Both the position numbers and the translations under genes were made by a program. The notes beneath the pieces were generated by a model. The model ran no database searches. It saw only the letters and a list, made by a program, of their open reading frames with translations, and had not been told where the DNA came from. Below, piece after piece: positions 7,303 through 16,144 of a DNA stretch of 20,756 nt (its first letter is position 1; every line of letters starts with the position of its first letter). The DNA comes from a virus: positions 1-20,756 of the IMG/VR virus record IMGVR_UViG_3300037153_000352; one strand, written 5' to 3'.

Positions 7303-9231
7303 ATGGCGAATCCGCGGATCGTCGTCGACTTCGTCGCCAACACCCGCGACCTGACCTCGGGGATGTCGACGGCGACCGGCGCCGCCGGCGGGCTCGGGTC
7401 CCGGTTCAAGCAGCTGGGCCGCGCGTCGCTGGCCGCCGCCGGCGCCGCCGGTGTCGGCGCGCTGGTCGCCACGTTCAAGACCGGAATCAGCGAGTTCACC
7501 GAGGCCAGCAAGGTCTCCGCGCAGACCGAGGCGGTCCTGAAGTCCACCGGCGGCGCGGCCGGGGTGAGCGCCAAGCAGGTCGCCAATCTGGCCAACTCGC
7601 TGATGAAAAAGACCGGCATCGACGACGAGGCGATCCAGTCGGGCGAGAACCTGCTGCTGACGTTCAAGAACGTCCAGAACCAGGCCGGCAAGGGCAACGA
7701 CATCTTCAATCAGGCCACCAAGGTCATGACCGACATGTCGGTGGCGCTGGGCCAGGACATGAAAACGTCGGCCACCCAGCTCGGTAAGGCGCTCAACGAT
7801 CCGGTCAAGGGCATCACCGCGCTGCAGCGCGTCGGCGTGACGTTCACCCAGGGCCAGAAGGATCAGATCAAGGCGCTGGTCGACTCGGGCAAGACGATGG
7901 ACGCGCAGAAAATCATCCTCAAGGAGCTCAACAGCGAGTTCGGCGGGTCGGCGGAGGCGGCGGGCAAGACGCTGCCCGGTCAGCTGAACATCCTCAAGCA
8001 GCAGTTCTCCAACATGGCCGGCGAGCTCGTCGGGTCGCTGGTCCCCGCGTTCAGCACCCTGCTGGGGGTGTTCACCAAGGTGATGGGCGCGCTGGGCCCG
8101 TTCAAGGGCGCGCTGCCGGTCATCGTCGGTGCCATGGCCGCGCTGGCCGCGATCGTCATCACGGTGTCGGCGGCCACGGCGGCGTGGACGGCGATCACCG
8201 CGCTGGCGTCGGCGGCCACCGCGGTGTGGACCGCTGCGCAGTGGCTGCTCAACGCGGCGCTGCTGGCCAACCCGATCGCGCTGGTGGTGGTGGCGGTCGC
8301 CGCGCTGGTCGCCGCGTTCGTGGTCGCCTACAAGACCTCGGACACCTTCCGGGCGATCGTCGACGCCGCGTTCGACGCGGTGCTCAGCGTGGCCCAGACG
8401 CTGTTCAATTGGCTGAAGGCCAACTGGCCGCTGCTGCTGGGGATCATCACCGGCCCGATCGGGCTGGCCACCGTCGCGATCATCCGCAATTGGGACACCA
8501 TTCAGAGCGGGGTGATGGCCGCCGTCAACGCCGTCCGCAGCGCGATCTCGAGCGCGTGGAGCGCGGTCAGATCGGCGACCACCGCGGCGTTTGACGCCGT
8601 CGAGGGCGCCGTCACCGGCGCCGTGTCGGCGGTGAAGACCGCGCTCAGTTCGATGGCCACCTGGGTGTCGGGGTTCGCGTCGGGGGTGCTGTCGACCGCC
8701 GTGCATCGCGTCGAGGACGTGTTCGACTTCATCGCCAACGGCGCCCGCGACGCCTACGCCGCCGTGCAGCGCAACCTCAACGGGATCGTCAACTTCATCG
8801 AGGGCATCGTGGAGAAGGTCGGCAACGCCGCCTCCAGCGTGGCCAACGCGATCAAACGGCCGATCAACGCGGTGCTGTCCGCGTGGAATGCCGTCGAGCT
8901 GCCGCGGGTCGCGATCAAGATTCCCTCGATCAAGATCGGCAAGAAGAAGATCGGCGGCGGCAGCTTCGGGTTCGGCCCGTTCCCCTTCCCCAACGTGCCG
9001 CTGCTGCAGCAGGGCGGCGTGATCGACCAGCCCACCCTGGCGATCGTCGGGGAGGGCCCCGGCCGCGAGATCGTCGCCCCCGAATCGCTGCTGCGCCAGA
9101 TCATGGCCGAGCGCGCCGTGCAGGTCAGGGTGTTCATCGGCGACACCGAGCTCACCGACATGGTCCGCACCGAGATCGTCGACGCCAACACCGGGCTGGC
9201 CCGCTCGCTGCTGGCCGGGGGGCCCGCGTAG
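7303..9231 (+). CDS. Tape measure protein
   Basis: 642 aa, the longest gene in the window. It sets tail length and is ejected ahead of the DNA. The composition is Ala/Val-rich and helical, with many repeated AVxAVxSAxSAV-like segments at about 400-470. A large hydrophobic zone lies at about 268-345, including LVVVAVAALVAAFVVAY, and could span the host membrane. Residues 555-600 hold a GGVIDQPTLAIVGEGPGREIVAP motif common at tape-measure C-termini. AGGAGG at 7285-7290 lies 12 bases before the ATG. At roughly 1.5 angstrom per residue a tail near 95 nm would be expected, on the short side for a siphovirus. Confidence 0.92.
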   Translation: MANPRIVVDFVANTRDLTSGMSTATGAAGGLGSRFKQLGRASLAAAGAAGVGALVATFKTGISEFTEASKVSAQTEAVLKSTGGAAGVSAKQVANLANSLMKKTGIDDEAIQSGENLLLTFKNVQNQAGKGNDIFNQATKVMTDMSVALGQDMKTSATQLGKALNDPVKGITALQRVGVTFTQGQKDQIKALVDSGKTMDAQKIILKELNSEFGGSAEAAGKTLPGQLNILKQQFSNMAGELVGSLVPAFSTLLGVFTKVMGALGPFKGALPVIVGAMAALAAIVITVSAATAAWTAITALASAATAVWTAAQWLLNAALLANPIALVVVAVAALVAAFVVAYKTSDTFRAIVDAAFDAVLSVAQTLFNWLKANWPLLLGIITGPIGLATVAIIRNWDTIQSGVMAAVNAVRSAISSAWSAVRSATTAAFDAVEGAVTGAVSAVKTALSSMATWVSGFASGVLSTAVHRVEDVFDFIANGARDAYAAVQRNLNGIVNFIEGIVEKVGNAASSVANAIKRPINAVLSAWNAVELPRVAIKIPSIKIGKKKIGGGSFGFGPFPFPNVPLLQQGGVIDQPTLAIVGEGPGREIVAPESLLRQIMAERAVQVRVFIGDTELTDMVRTEIVDANTGLARSLLAGGPA

Positions 9232-10061
9232 ATGGCGCTCACCGCCACGGTGGAGCCGGTGGTCAAGAACGTTCGGCTGGACTACACCGCGCCGGCCACC
9301 GCGGTGTCGGTGACGTTCACTCGCACCGGGCCGTCCGGCACTCCGGCGGTGGTGCGTGGCTGGGATGACGAGGCGGTGGTCGGCGGCGCCAGCGTGATCG
9401 CCCGCGACTTCGAGGCGCCGATCGGGGTGCTGCTGACCTACACCGCCCAGGCCCGTAACGCCAGCGGCGCGGTGGTCGGCACCCAGACCGCCACCGTGAC
9501 CATCCCGTCGGAGGGCTGCGACGACATCTGGCTGACCGATCTCGCCCGCGCGACCAACACCATCCGGGTGCTGATCGAGTCGCTGCCCGCGCTCGAGTAT
9601 CCGGTACCGGCGACCGCGCACGACATCATCGCGCGCCGCGACCCGATCGTCGCCAGCGATATCGCGCACACCCCGTCGTTTGACCTGTCGTTTCTGACCG
9701 TCACCGATGCGCAGCGCCAGCAGGCAAGGGGCGCGCTTGGCAACGGCGTGCCCGTGCTGCTGCGCACGCCACCGGAGGACGGGATCGGCAACGTCTATTT
9801 CGCGGTGATGGGATTTCAGGAGCAGCGCATCGTGCCGGCGGGGACGGTCACCGATCGGCGGTTCGTGGTCAACGCGCGGCAGGTCACCCGGCCGGACCCC
9901 GAGCTCTACCAGCCGCTGGGGGTGGCCATCTACCAGCACGTCAAGGACACCTTCGCCACCTACGCGGTCCTCAAGGCCCAGCGCGTCAACTACGACGCCG
10001 TGCTCTACGACTGGTCAGACGCCGAGCCGTCCGACGTGATCCCCTGGCCCCCGAGCGACGT

Positions 10062-10065
<4 letters not shown>
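9232..10065 (+). CDS. Minor tail protein with Ig/FN3-like N-terminal domain
   Basis: 277 aa, starting immediately after the tape measure stop. The first 95 residues have fibronectin/Ig-like strand alternation (VRLDYTAPATAVSVTFTR, LLTYTAQARNASGAVVGTQTATVTIP). The rest (about 96-277) is a beta-rich domain with MGFQEQRIVPAGTVTDRRFVVNARQV and a C-terminal helix-rich tail. The position right after the tape measure corresponds to the distal tail protein slot in siphoviruses. No enzyme motif is visible. The role as a baseplate component is inferred from order; the stop overlaps the next start as ATGA. Confidence 0.72.
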
Positions 10066-11857
<1,792 letters not shown>

Positions 11858-11859
11858 AC

Positions 11860-12471
11860 ATGGGAACCACACCGAATCTCGCGCTGCCCTATCCCGAGCT
11901 CACCGACCCCGCCGATGTTCCCGCCGATATCAAGCGGCTGGCCGACAAGCTGGACGCGCTGGTGCATCCGGCGCTGGTCACCGCGCTGCCGGGCAGCCCG
12001 GTCGATGGCCAGGAGTGCTACTACCAAGCCGACGCCGCCAACGGCGTCATCTGGCAATTGCGCTACCGCGCCGCTTCGGCCAGCACCTACAAATGGGAGT
12101 TCGTCGGCGGCCCCCCGTTCTACGGTTCGGACGACACCCCGTTCTCGACGGCGAGCACGACCTATATCGCGGTGTCACCGACGATGACGGTCCCGTTGGC
12201 CGGTGATTACGTGGTGCGCCAGGGCTGCCAGATCGACGCCTCGCTGGCCTCGGGGTGGCGCGGCCGGCTGTCATTCACCGGCAACGACGCCGACAGCACC
12301 TATGTCTCGGGCAACGCAGCCAACGCGAACCCCGACGCGGCACCCGCGGTCCGCGTGATGCGACGCACCCTGACGGCCACCAGCTACCAGCCACGGGTGC
12401 GCAGCGACGCCGGCAACGCCGTGAACTTCAACAACCGCTGGCTGGAATTCCAGCCCGTCAGGGTCGGCTAG
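11860..12471 (+). CDS. Tail protein, possible receptor-binding component
   Basis: 203 aa, ATG two bases after the fibre stop. The N-terminus TPNLALPYPELTDPADVPADIKRLADKLD is a common anchor of actinophage fibre-associated proteins. Residues 48-82 (DGQECYYQADAANGVIWQLRYR) are a frequent carbohydrate-facing segment in such proteins, and the C-terminal half is beta-rich with repeated Ser/Thr/Asn, as in trimeric tip domains. The receptor-binding role is inferred from last position in the tail operon and composition. Its TAG shares a CTAG with the stop of the minus-strand methyltransferase. Confidence 0.72.
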   Translation: MGTTPNLALPYPELTDPADVPADIKRLADKLDALVHPALVTALPGSPVDGQECYYQADAANGVIWQLRYRAASASTYKWEFVGGPPFYGSDDTPFSTASTTYIAVSPTMTVPLAGDYVVRQGCQIDASLASGWRGRLSFTGNDADSTYVSGNAANANPDAAPAVRVMRRTLTATSYQPRVRSDAGNAVNFNNRWLEFQPVRVG

Positions 12472-13202
12472 CCGTGGCGGGTGGCGAAGTGCAGCACCGC
12501 GTCGACACCGTGGCCCAGCGACGCCCGCAGCCGGGCGGTGACCCGCTCGAGATCGGGCAGCCGCCAGCGGGCCACGTAGATGTCGTTGGGGGCCACCCGC
12601 CGCCAGAGCAGATAGCCGCGGCCGGCCATCGCCCGGCGGTAGGAGCGCTCACCAAACAGATTTTCGACGATGACCACCGCCGGGGCGTAGCGGTCGAGAT
12701 CAAGGCCGGCGAGGACCTCGAGCTCCCAGCCCTCCACGTCAATGCTGACCACGTCGACATGCTCGAGCTCGGGGGCGTGGTCGGCCAGGATGGTGTCCAG
12801 GCGGCGCACGTCGACCTTGATCGTGCGGGTGTCCAGGTCGGCGCGCAGCGCGCGGTAGGCGGGCTTGACCGCCAGCGACGAGAACGCTTCGAAGGACACC
12901 GCGCCGCCCGCGTAGGTCTCACCGTGCGAATCGACGACCTGGAAATCGACGGCGTCGGCGTCGCGCTCGCCGCAGGCGTACTGCAGGATCTCGTGGCCGG
13001 CGGCGCGGTGCGCATCACAGAACACCGGATTGGGCTCGATCGCGATGACCCGCCACCCCCGCTCGCGGTACAGCGCGCCGATCGACAGAAAATCCGGGCC
13101 CGCCGCCCCGACATCGACCAGCACCCCGCCCGCCGCCGCGGCCGCGGCAAAGAAACGGTCGTGGACGATGCGGTCCACGCCACCCTCCCCCTGTGCGCGC
13201 AT
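12468..13202 (-). CDS. FkbM-family SAM-dependent methyltransferase
   Basis: 244 aa. Motif I is LVDVGAAGPDFLS (28-40). It is followed by GWRVIAIEPNP (49-59) with the SAM-ribose acidic residue, KVDVRRLDTIL (129-139), and the family hallmark SIDVEGWELEVLAG (153-166), with VVIVEN at 176-181. These mark an O-methyltransferase that in characterised members acts on sugars or polyketides. Its substrate here is unknown. It is the only minus-strand gene in the structural and lysis region; its stop overlaps the tail gene's stop and its ATG is only 25 bp from the endolysin ATG. A G-rich stretch before its start (AGGGGTGGGG on the minus strand) is a possible ribosome site. Likely a cargo gene modifying host or virion glycans. 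Confidence 0.88.
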   Translation of the reverse strand: MRAQGEGGVDRIVHDRFFAAAAAAGGVLVDVGAAGPDFLSIGALYRERGWRVIAIEPNPVFCDAHRAAGHEILQYACGERDADAVDFQVVDSHGETYAGGAVSFEAFSSLAVKPAYRALRADLDTRTIKVDVRRLDTILADHAPELEHVDVVSIDVEGWELEVLAGLDLDRYAPAVVIVENLFGERSYRRAMAGRGYLLWRRVAPNDIYVARWRLPDLERVTARLRASLGHGVDAVLHFATRHG

Positions 13203-13227
13203 CGGCGCACCCTACCCCACCCCTGAC

Positions 13228-14277
13228 ATGGCCGACCATTACGCCCAGCTGACCCCCGCCGAACAGTGCTACTGGAATGCCTACACCCGCCTGCGCCAGC
13301 TCAGCGATTGGGAGGGGTTCACCGACGGCCAGGCGCAGGCCAAAGAGCAGGCGCGCGCGTGGCTGGTCAACCAGCGCCAGGAGATCTGGCGCTGCGCGGA
13401 GGGCAAGAAACCCGACCAGTGCAAACCGGGGTGGGAGATCAACCAGCGCCGCGAGCGCTACGAACAGCTCAAGGACGACAACCTCAACACGGGGTCGCCA
13501 CGCAACCTGTGCCAGCTGCCCACCAACGGCGGCACCCCCACCGAAAAAGCCAAGATCTCCGAACGCGAGATGTGGTGGAACCAGGAATCGGTCGACGAGC
13601 AGACCAAGCAATGGCGCCAGGCCAACGCCGACTGGCTGACCAGCCGGCGCAAGCAGGTCTACTCGCTCATGCAATCAGACCCGTCGGGCAACACCCCGGC
13701 CGCCCGCTCGGCGCGCTACCAGAACCTCTCGATCGCCACCCGCTACGGCGACGCCTACACCAACTGGGCAAAGACGCACGACACCACCACCGGCGCCGCC
13801 AAGACCTCGAGCGCCACGGGCGCCCGCTCGCGCTGCAAACAGTGGCTGGACAGCTACATCGGGGTGCACGAGAACCCCGACGGCTCAAACCGCGGCTCGC
13901 CGCAACCCTCGACCTGGCAGAAACGGGTCTACGGCACCGACGGGGTGCCCTGGTGCGCCTGCTTCGCCGTCTGCTCGGCGTGGGACAACGGCGTCACCGG
14001 GCAGGGGACCGCCGGCGTGGCCAACAACGTCCAGCTGGCCAAGCAGGGCAAGGGCATCTACAAGGGGTGGACCAACGACCCGTCCAAGGTGCACGCCGGC
14101 GACCACGCCTTCATCGGCTCAGACCACACCGGCGTCATTTACGACCCCGACACCGCCACCACCGTCGAGGGCAATACCTCGGATCAGTCGGCGTGGAACG
14201 GCGGCACCGTGGCCAAGAAGAAGCGCGGCTGGGGCTACTGGTCGGCGGGCTTTGGCATCGTGGATTTCGATGAATGA
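13228..14277 (+). CDS. Endolysin with C-terminal CHAP peptidase domain
   Basis: 349 aa. Residues 1-185 are charged, Trp/Gln-rich and helical with no recognised catalytic motif, possibly a cell-wall or regulatory region. From about 200 a CHAP domain follows: GVPWCACFAVCSAWDNGV with the likely catalytic Cys243, GDHAFIGSDHTGVI with His300, and VEGNTS with Glu314/Asn316 as third and fourth residues. It would cut peptidoglycan peptide or amide bonds at lysis. The ATG at 13228 is chosen because the open frame upstream is only antisense to the methyltransferase. No clear Shine-Dalgarno precedes it, so translation may be leaderless. The holin candidate overlaps its end. Confidence 0.85.
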   Translation: MADHYAQLTPAEQCYWNAYTRLRQLSDWEGFTDGQAQAKEQARAWLVNQRQEIWRCAEGKKPDQCKPGWEINQRRERYEQLKDDNLNTGSPRNLCQLPTNGGTPTEKAKISEREMWWNQESVDEQTKQWRQANADWLTSRRKQVYSLMQSDPSGNTPAARSARYQNLSIATRYGDAYTNWAKTHDTTTGAAKTSSATGARSRCKQWLDSYIGVHENPDGSNRGSPQPSTWQKRVYGTDGVPWCACFAVCSAWDNGVTGQGTAGVANNVQLAKQGKGIYKGWTNDPSKVHAGDHAFIGSDHTGVIYDPDTATTVEGNTSDQSAWNGGTVAKKKRGWGYWSAGFGIVDFDE

Positions 14278-14461
14278 GCCGATCGCGCCTTTCCTGATCC
14301 TGCTCGGGGTCATTGCCGTGGCCGGGATCGCCGCGGGCGTCGTCCTCGCCCTCAGCGGCTACTCGTCCGGTGGCGCCTTCGCGGTCGCCTCGGCCTGCGT
14401 CGGCGTGCTCGGCACGCTGGCCACCGAGCACGTGGTCGCGCGCCGTCCTCCCGACAAATGA
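14270..14461 (+). CDS. Holin candidate, two transmembrane helices
   Basis: 63 aa from an ATG overlapping the endolysin stop by 8 bases. Two hydrophobic helices (APFLILLGVIAVAGIAAGVVLAL and GAFAVASACVGVLGTLA) are separated by a short polar turn SGYSSG, and a basic tail VVARRPPDK follows. This size, topology and position directly after an endolysin are those of class II-like holins, which open the membrane at lysis. No specific family is recognised. An in-frame TTG exists at 14252, but the ATG fits the overlap pattern better. Confidence 0.7.
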   Translation: MNEPIAPFLILLGVIAVAGIAAGVVLALSGYSSGGAFAVASACVGVLGTLATEHVVARRPPDK

Positions 14462-14725
14462 GTGCGAGCGGTGGATCTGGAAGCTGTGGGAGCGTTCCTG
14501 TCCGGGGTCGGCGCCGTGCTCGGGGCCGGGGTGGGGATTCGCCTGCTGGTTCGGCGGATGGACAAACAGTGCGAGCTGCGGCTGGAAACTTTCCGCGAGG
14601 GGTTGAAACACGGTGAGGCTTCCCATTCTGGTTATGGCCCTCTCGCTGATCCTGGCCGGGGGAGCGGGGTTCCTGACGGCACAGGCGATCAGCCAGGGCG
14701 GACCGACCAAGACCGTGACGATTGA
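14462..14725 (+). CDS. Small membrane protein of the lysis cassette
   Basis: 87 aa from a GTG adjoining the holin stop; the GTG at 14471 is an alternative. Residues 1-30 hold one hydrophobic helix (VGAFLSGVGAVLGAGVGIRLLV), followed by a basic charged region RRMDKQCELRLETFREGLKHG that may be a coiled coil. This opening resembles second-holin or anti-holin-type proteins found beside actinophage holins. From about residue 51 the frame overlaps the next gene by 113 bases and becomes Gly/Asp/Arg-rich, unlike a conserved domain. The true end could be earlier if the sequence changed, but the frame is open. Confidence 0.55.
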   Translation: MRAVDLEAVGAFLSGVGAVLGAGVGIRLLVRRMDKQCELRLETFREGLKHGEASHSGYGPLADPGRGSGVPDGTGDQPGRTDQDRDD

Positions 14726-14921
14726 CGTCGGCACAGGCCAGACCGGACCACCGGGACCCAAGGGCGACCAGGGCGAACGAGGACCGGCAGGCCCCAAGGG
14801 CGACACCGGACCGCAAGGACCGCCGGGCGGGATCCAGTGCCCCACGGGCTACACGCTCATTAACCTCGTCATTAACCACCCCGGCGGCCAGACCACGATC
14901 CTGACCTGCGAGAAGGACTGA
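14613..14921 (+). CDS. Secreted or membrane-anchored collagen-like protein
   Basis: 102 aa, GTG start. A hydrophobic N-terminus (LPILVMALSLILAGGAGFLTA) after one Arg is a signal peptide or anchor. Residues 42-71 are ten Gly-X-Y triplets including GPKGDQGERGPAGPKGDTG, and the tail INHPGGQTTILTCEKD ends in a compact Cys-containing domain (C76 and C99) that could form a disulfide outside the cell. Similar short proteins follow the lysis genes of other actinophages, as I remember them, without known function. A spanin-like or wall-facing role is only a guess. The DNA at 14790-14809 repeats 20 bp of the tail fibre collagen coding. Confidence 0.72.
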   Translation: MRLPILVMALSLILAGGAGFLTAQAISQGGPTKTVTIDVGTGQTGPPGPKGDQGERGPAGPKGDTGPQGPPGGIQCPTGYTLINLVINHPGGQTTILTCEKD

Positions 14922-14923
14922 CC

Positions 14924-15061
14924 ATGAGCGAACAGGGCTCCGACGACCAGATGACCCCTGAGCAGCGCGCCGAGCTCGAGCAGCGCACCGACCTCGAGCA
15001 GGCGATGGTGGTCGAGGAGGAGCGCCGCACCGCCGCCGCACCCGACGACGGCGAGGGCTAG
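14924..15061 (+). CDS. Small acidic protein of unknown function
   Basis: 45 aa, very acidic and Glu-rich (MTPEQRAELEQRTDLEQAMV, then VEEERR and a Pro/Asp/Gly end). It is probably one helix. It begins two bases after the collagen-like stop in the same direction. Its TAG shares a CTAG with the stop of the leftward repressor, so it closes the rightward late operon. No function can be assigned; short acidic helical proteins are common at operon ends in phages. Confidence 0.5.
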   Translation: MSEQGSDDQMTPEQRAELEQRTDLEQAMVVEEERRTAAAPDDGEG

Positions 15062-15095
15062 GCGGCGCGTGCCTCCTCGTCGTCGTCGTCGTCGG
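15046..15095. terminator. Possible bidirectional hairpin at convergent stops
   Basis: Around the shared CTAG stop at 15058-15061, CGACGACGGCGAGG on the left can pair imperfectly with CCTCCTCGTCGTCG on the right, which includes a five-fold CGT repeat at 15078-15094. It could end transcription from both sides of this convergent junction. There is no T-run, and part of the arm encodes the Asp/Glu tail of the repressor, so the call is weak. Confidence 0.25.
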
Positions 15096-15306
15096 GGATC
15101 AGCGCGGTGATGCGCACCCCGAACGCCGTCGCCAGCGCGTAGAGATTGGACCAGGACGGCGCGTTCTCCCCGCGCTCCCACCGGCTGACGTAGTTGGCGT
15201 TGACCGGGCGGGGCAGCCGGTCGGCCAATGTCTGCTGTGACCATCCGCGCTTGTGGCGTAGCGCGCGGATTCGAGCGCCCACCGCGAGCGGATCAAGTCC
15301 TGGCAT
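15058..15306 (-). CDS. XRE-family HTH protein, candidate immunity repressor
   Basis: 82 aa from the ATG at 15306. A complete XRE helix-turn-helix covers about 6-66: ARIRALRHKRGWSQQTLADRL, ANYVSRWERGENAPSWSNLYALATAFGV. The C-terminus is a run of Asp/Glu followed by ARAA. The frame is open further upstream to 15453, but that would add 49 unconserved residues over the control region, so the shorter start is chosen. Transcribed opposite to almost all genes and divergent from another XRE gene, it occupies the usual place of an immunity repressor. It lacks a dimerisation or cleavage domain, so any induction must work differently from lambda CI. Confidence 0.72.
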   Translation of the reverse strand: MPGLDPLAVGARIRALRHKRGWSQQTLADRLPRPVNANYVSRWERGENAPSWSNLYALATAFGVRITALIPDDDDDEEARAA

Positions 15307-15515
15307 CCAGAGGTAGATGCTCCATGACGCGGCATGTTGCGTACAGAGCATCATTTGGGTAGGCATCCGCTGTTGAGCATAGCCCGCCCGCGTCGCTGCT
15401 GGAGGCATGCGGCGCGGCGAGCCGGACAACAGCCGTCGGCGCCCGGTGCACATATTGGATGCATTGGGGGTGCGCCGAACCGACCGGCACCTAACGGGGG
15501 CCAGGAGGTACGGGG
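15307..15515. promoter_or_regulatory. Divergent control region between the two XRE genes
   Basis: The 209 bases hold no convincing gene. They contain an inverted repeat GATGCTC (15316-15322) / GAGCATC (15346-15352) with 30 bp between arm centres, further GAGCAT at 15375-15380 and GGATGC-like copies near 15363 and 15457, and a second palindrome CGGCGC (15437-15442) / GCGCCG (15472-15477). A TATGCT on the minus strand (15376-15381) is a possible -10 for the leftward gene, without a clear -35. The layout is that of an operator region for a genetic switch. Promoters are inferred, not proven. Confidence 0.45.
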
Positions 15516-15908
15516 ATGGGTGTCACCCCCCAGCCGGATGACGGCATGACCTACCGCGAGCTGAGCGCACTGGACGCCCGCAATATGCGTGGTGGCGCGT
15601 GGCATAGGACACGAACTGCAATGGTCGGCGGGCGTGTCCTATGGCAGGTTGGCCGCGTGTACGCCGAGGACGTCGACAGCATCATCAAACGCGACATCGG
15701 CGCACGCATTCGCGCTCAGCGCGAGCACGTTCGCCGCAGCCAGGAGGACATCGCCCACAGCCTGGAGATTTCCCAGCACGAGATCAGCCGCTGGGAGACC
15801 GGCGCCGTGCGCCCCAGCGGGCGCAATCTCAAGCGCCTGGCCGACGAGCTCGGCTGCCACTGGACGGTCCTGGCCTACGGTGTCGACATGAGCGGGACGC
15901 CATGCTGA
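15516..15908 (+). CDS. XRE-family HTH protein, candidate Cro-like regulator
   Basis: 130 aa. AGGAGG at 15503-15508 sits seven bases before the ATG, a near-ideal ribosome site. The DNA-binding domain is in the C-terminal part: IIKRDIGARIRAQREHVRRS, QEDIAHSLEISQHEISRWET and NLKRLADELGCHWTVLAYGVD. Residues 1-50 match no known domain and cover a perfect 11-bp inverted repeat in the DNA; a GTG at 15657 would give a compact 83-residue HTH protein instead. First gene of the rightward early operon and divergent from the repressor candidate, so a Cro-like or antirepressor role is likely. Seven-base overlap with the next start (ATGCTGA). Confidence 0.7.
   Translation: MGVTPQPDDGMTYRELSALDARNMRGGAWHRTRTAMVGGRVLWQVGRVYAEDVDSIIKRDIGARIRAQREHVRRSQEDIAHSLEISQHEISRWETGAVRPSGRNLKRLADELGCHWTVLAYGVDMSGTPC
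15603..15643. promoter_or_regulatory. Perfect 11-bp inverted repeat, operator or RNA hairpin
   Basis: CATAGGACACG (15603-15613) and CGTGTCCTATG (15633-15643) are exact reverse complements separated by 19 bases, with arm centres 30 bp apart, close to three helical turns. The same 30-bp spacing occurs in the repeat at 15316-15352. It lies between the SD-supported start (15516) and the alternative start (15657) of the HTH gene, so it could be an operator for autoregulation or a hairpin acting on the mRNA. Confidence 0.5.
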
Positions 15909-16114
15909 GCGTCCTGGCCGCCGTCGCGGTCGCCGGCGTGCTCTATCTGGTGTGGAGCGATCGCCGCTGGCGTCGTGAGCAGGCGCGCTGGCTGGCCGAA
16001 CGCGACCGCTTCGACCGCCTCGCTGCCGGTAACGGCCAGGATGCCATGTGGCAGTGGCCGCGACAGCCGGTCGACCACTACGACCACCCCGAGCCCGACG
16101 AGCTCGTGCCATGA
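15902..16114 (+). CDS. Small membrane-anchored protein
   Basis: 70 aa. One N-terminal transmembrane helix (LSVLAAVAVAGVLYLVW) is followed by a strongly charged stretch DRRWRREQARWLAERDRFDRL, likely a cytoplasmic helix, and an acidic His/Pro-rich tail. It overlaps the previous stop by seven bases. No family is recognised. The next gene encodes a cell-wall enzyme with its own hydrophobic N-terminus, so a shared role at the envelope is possible but unproven. Confidence 0.6.
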   Translation: MLSVLAAVAVAGVLYLVWSDRRWRREQARWLAERDRFDRLAAGNGQDAMWQWPRQPVDHYDHPEPDELVP

Positions 16115-16144
16115 GCGCCCGTCCCCCCAGACGCGGAGGCCGCC

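Noticed and set aside
6847-9939. Very long minus-strand open frame (1030 codons) opposite the tail genes
   Set aside because: It is antisense to the chaperone, tape measure and minor tail genes, is rich in Arg/His/Gly/Asp/Gln as expected for the complement of GC-rich coding sequence, and matches no domain.
12255-13226. Plus-strand open frame opposite the methyltransferase
   Set aside because: The minus strand carries all FkbM motifs in order; the plus reading is compositionally odd and has no recognisable domain.
14458-14614. Alternative ATGA-coupled frame after the holin candidate
   Set aside because: It yields a Gly/Ser/Arg-rich peptide without a hydrophobic helix, whereas the GTG at 14462 gives a membrane protein typical for the position.
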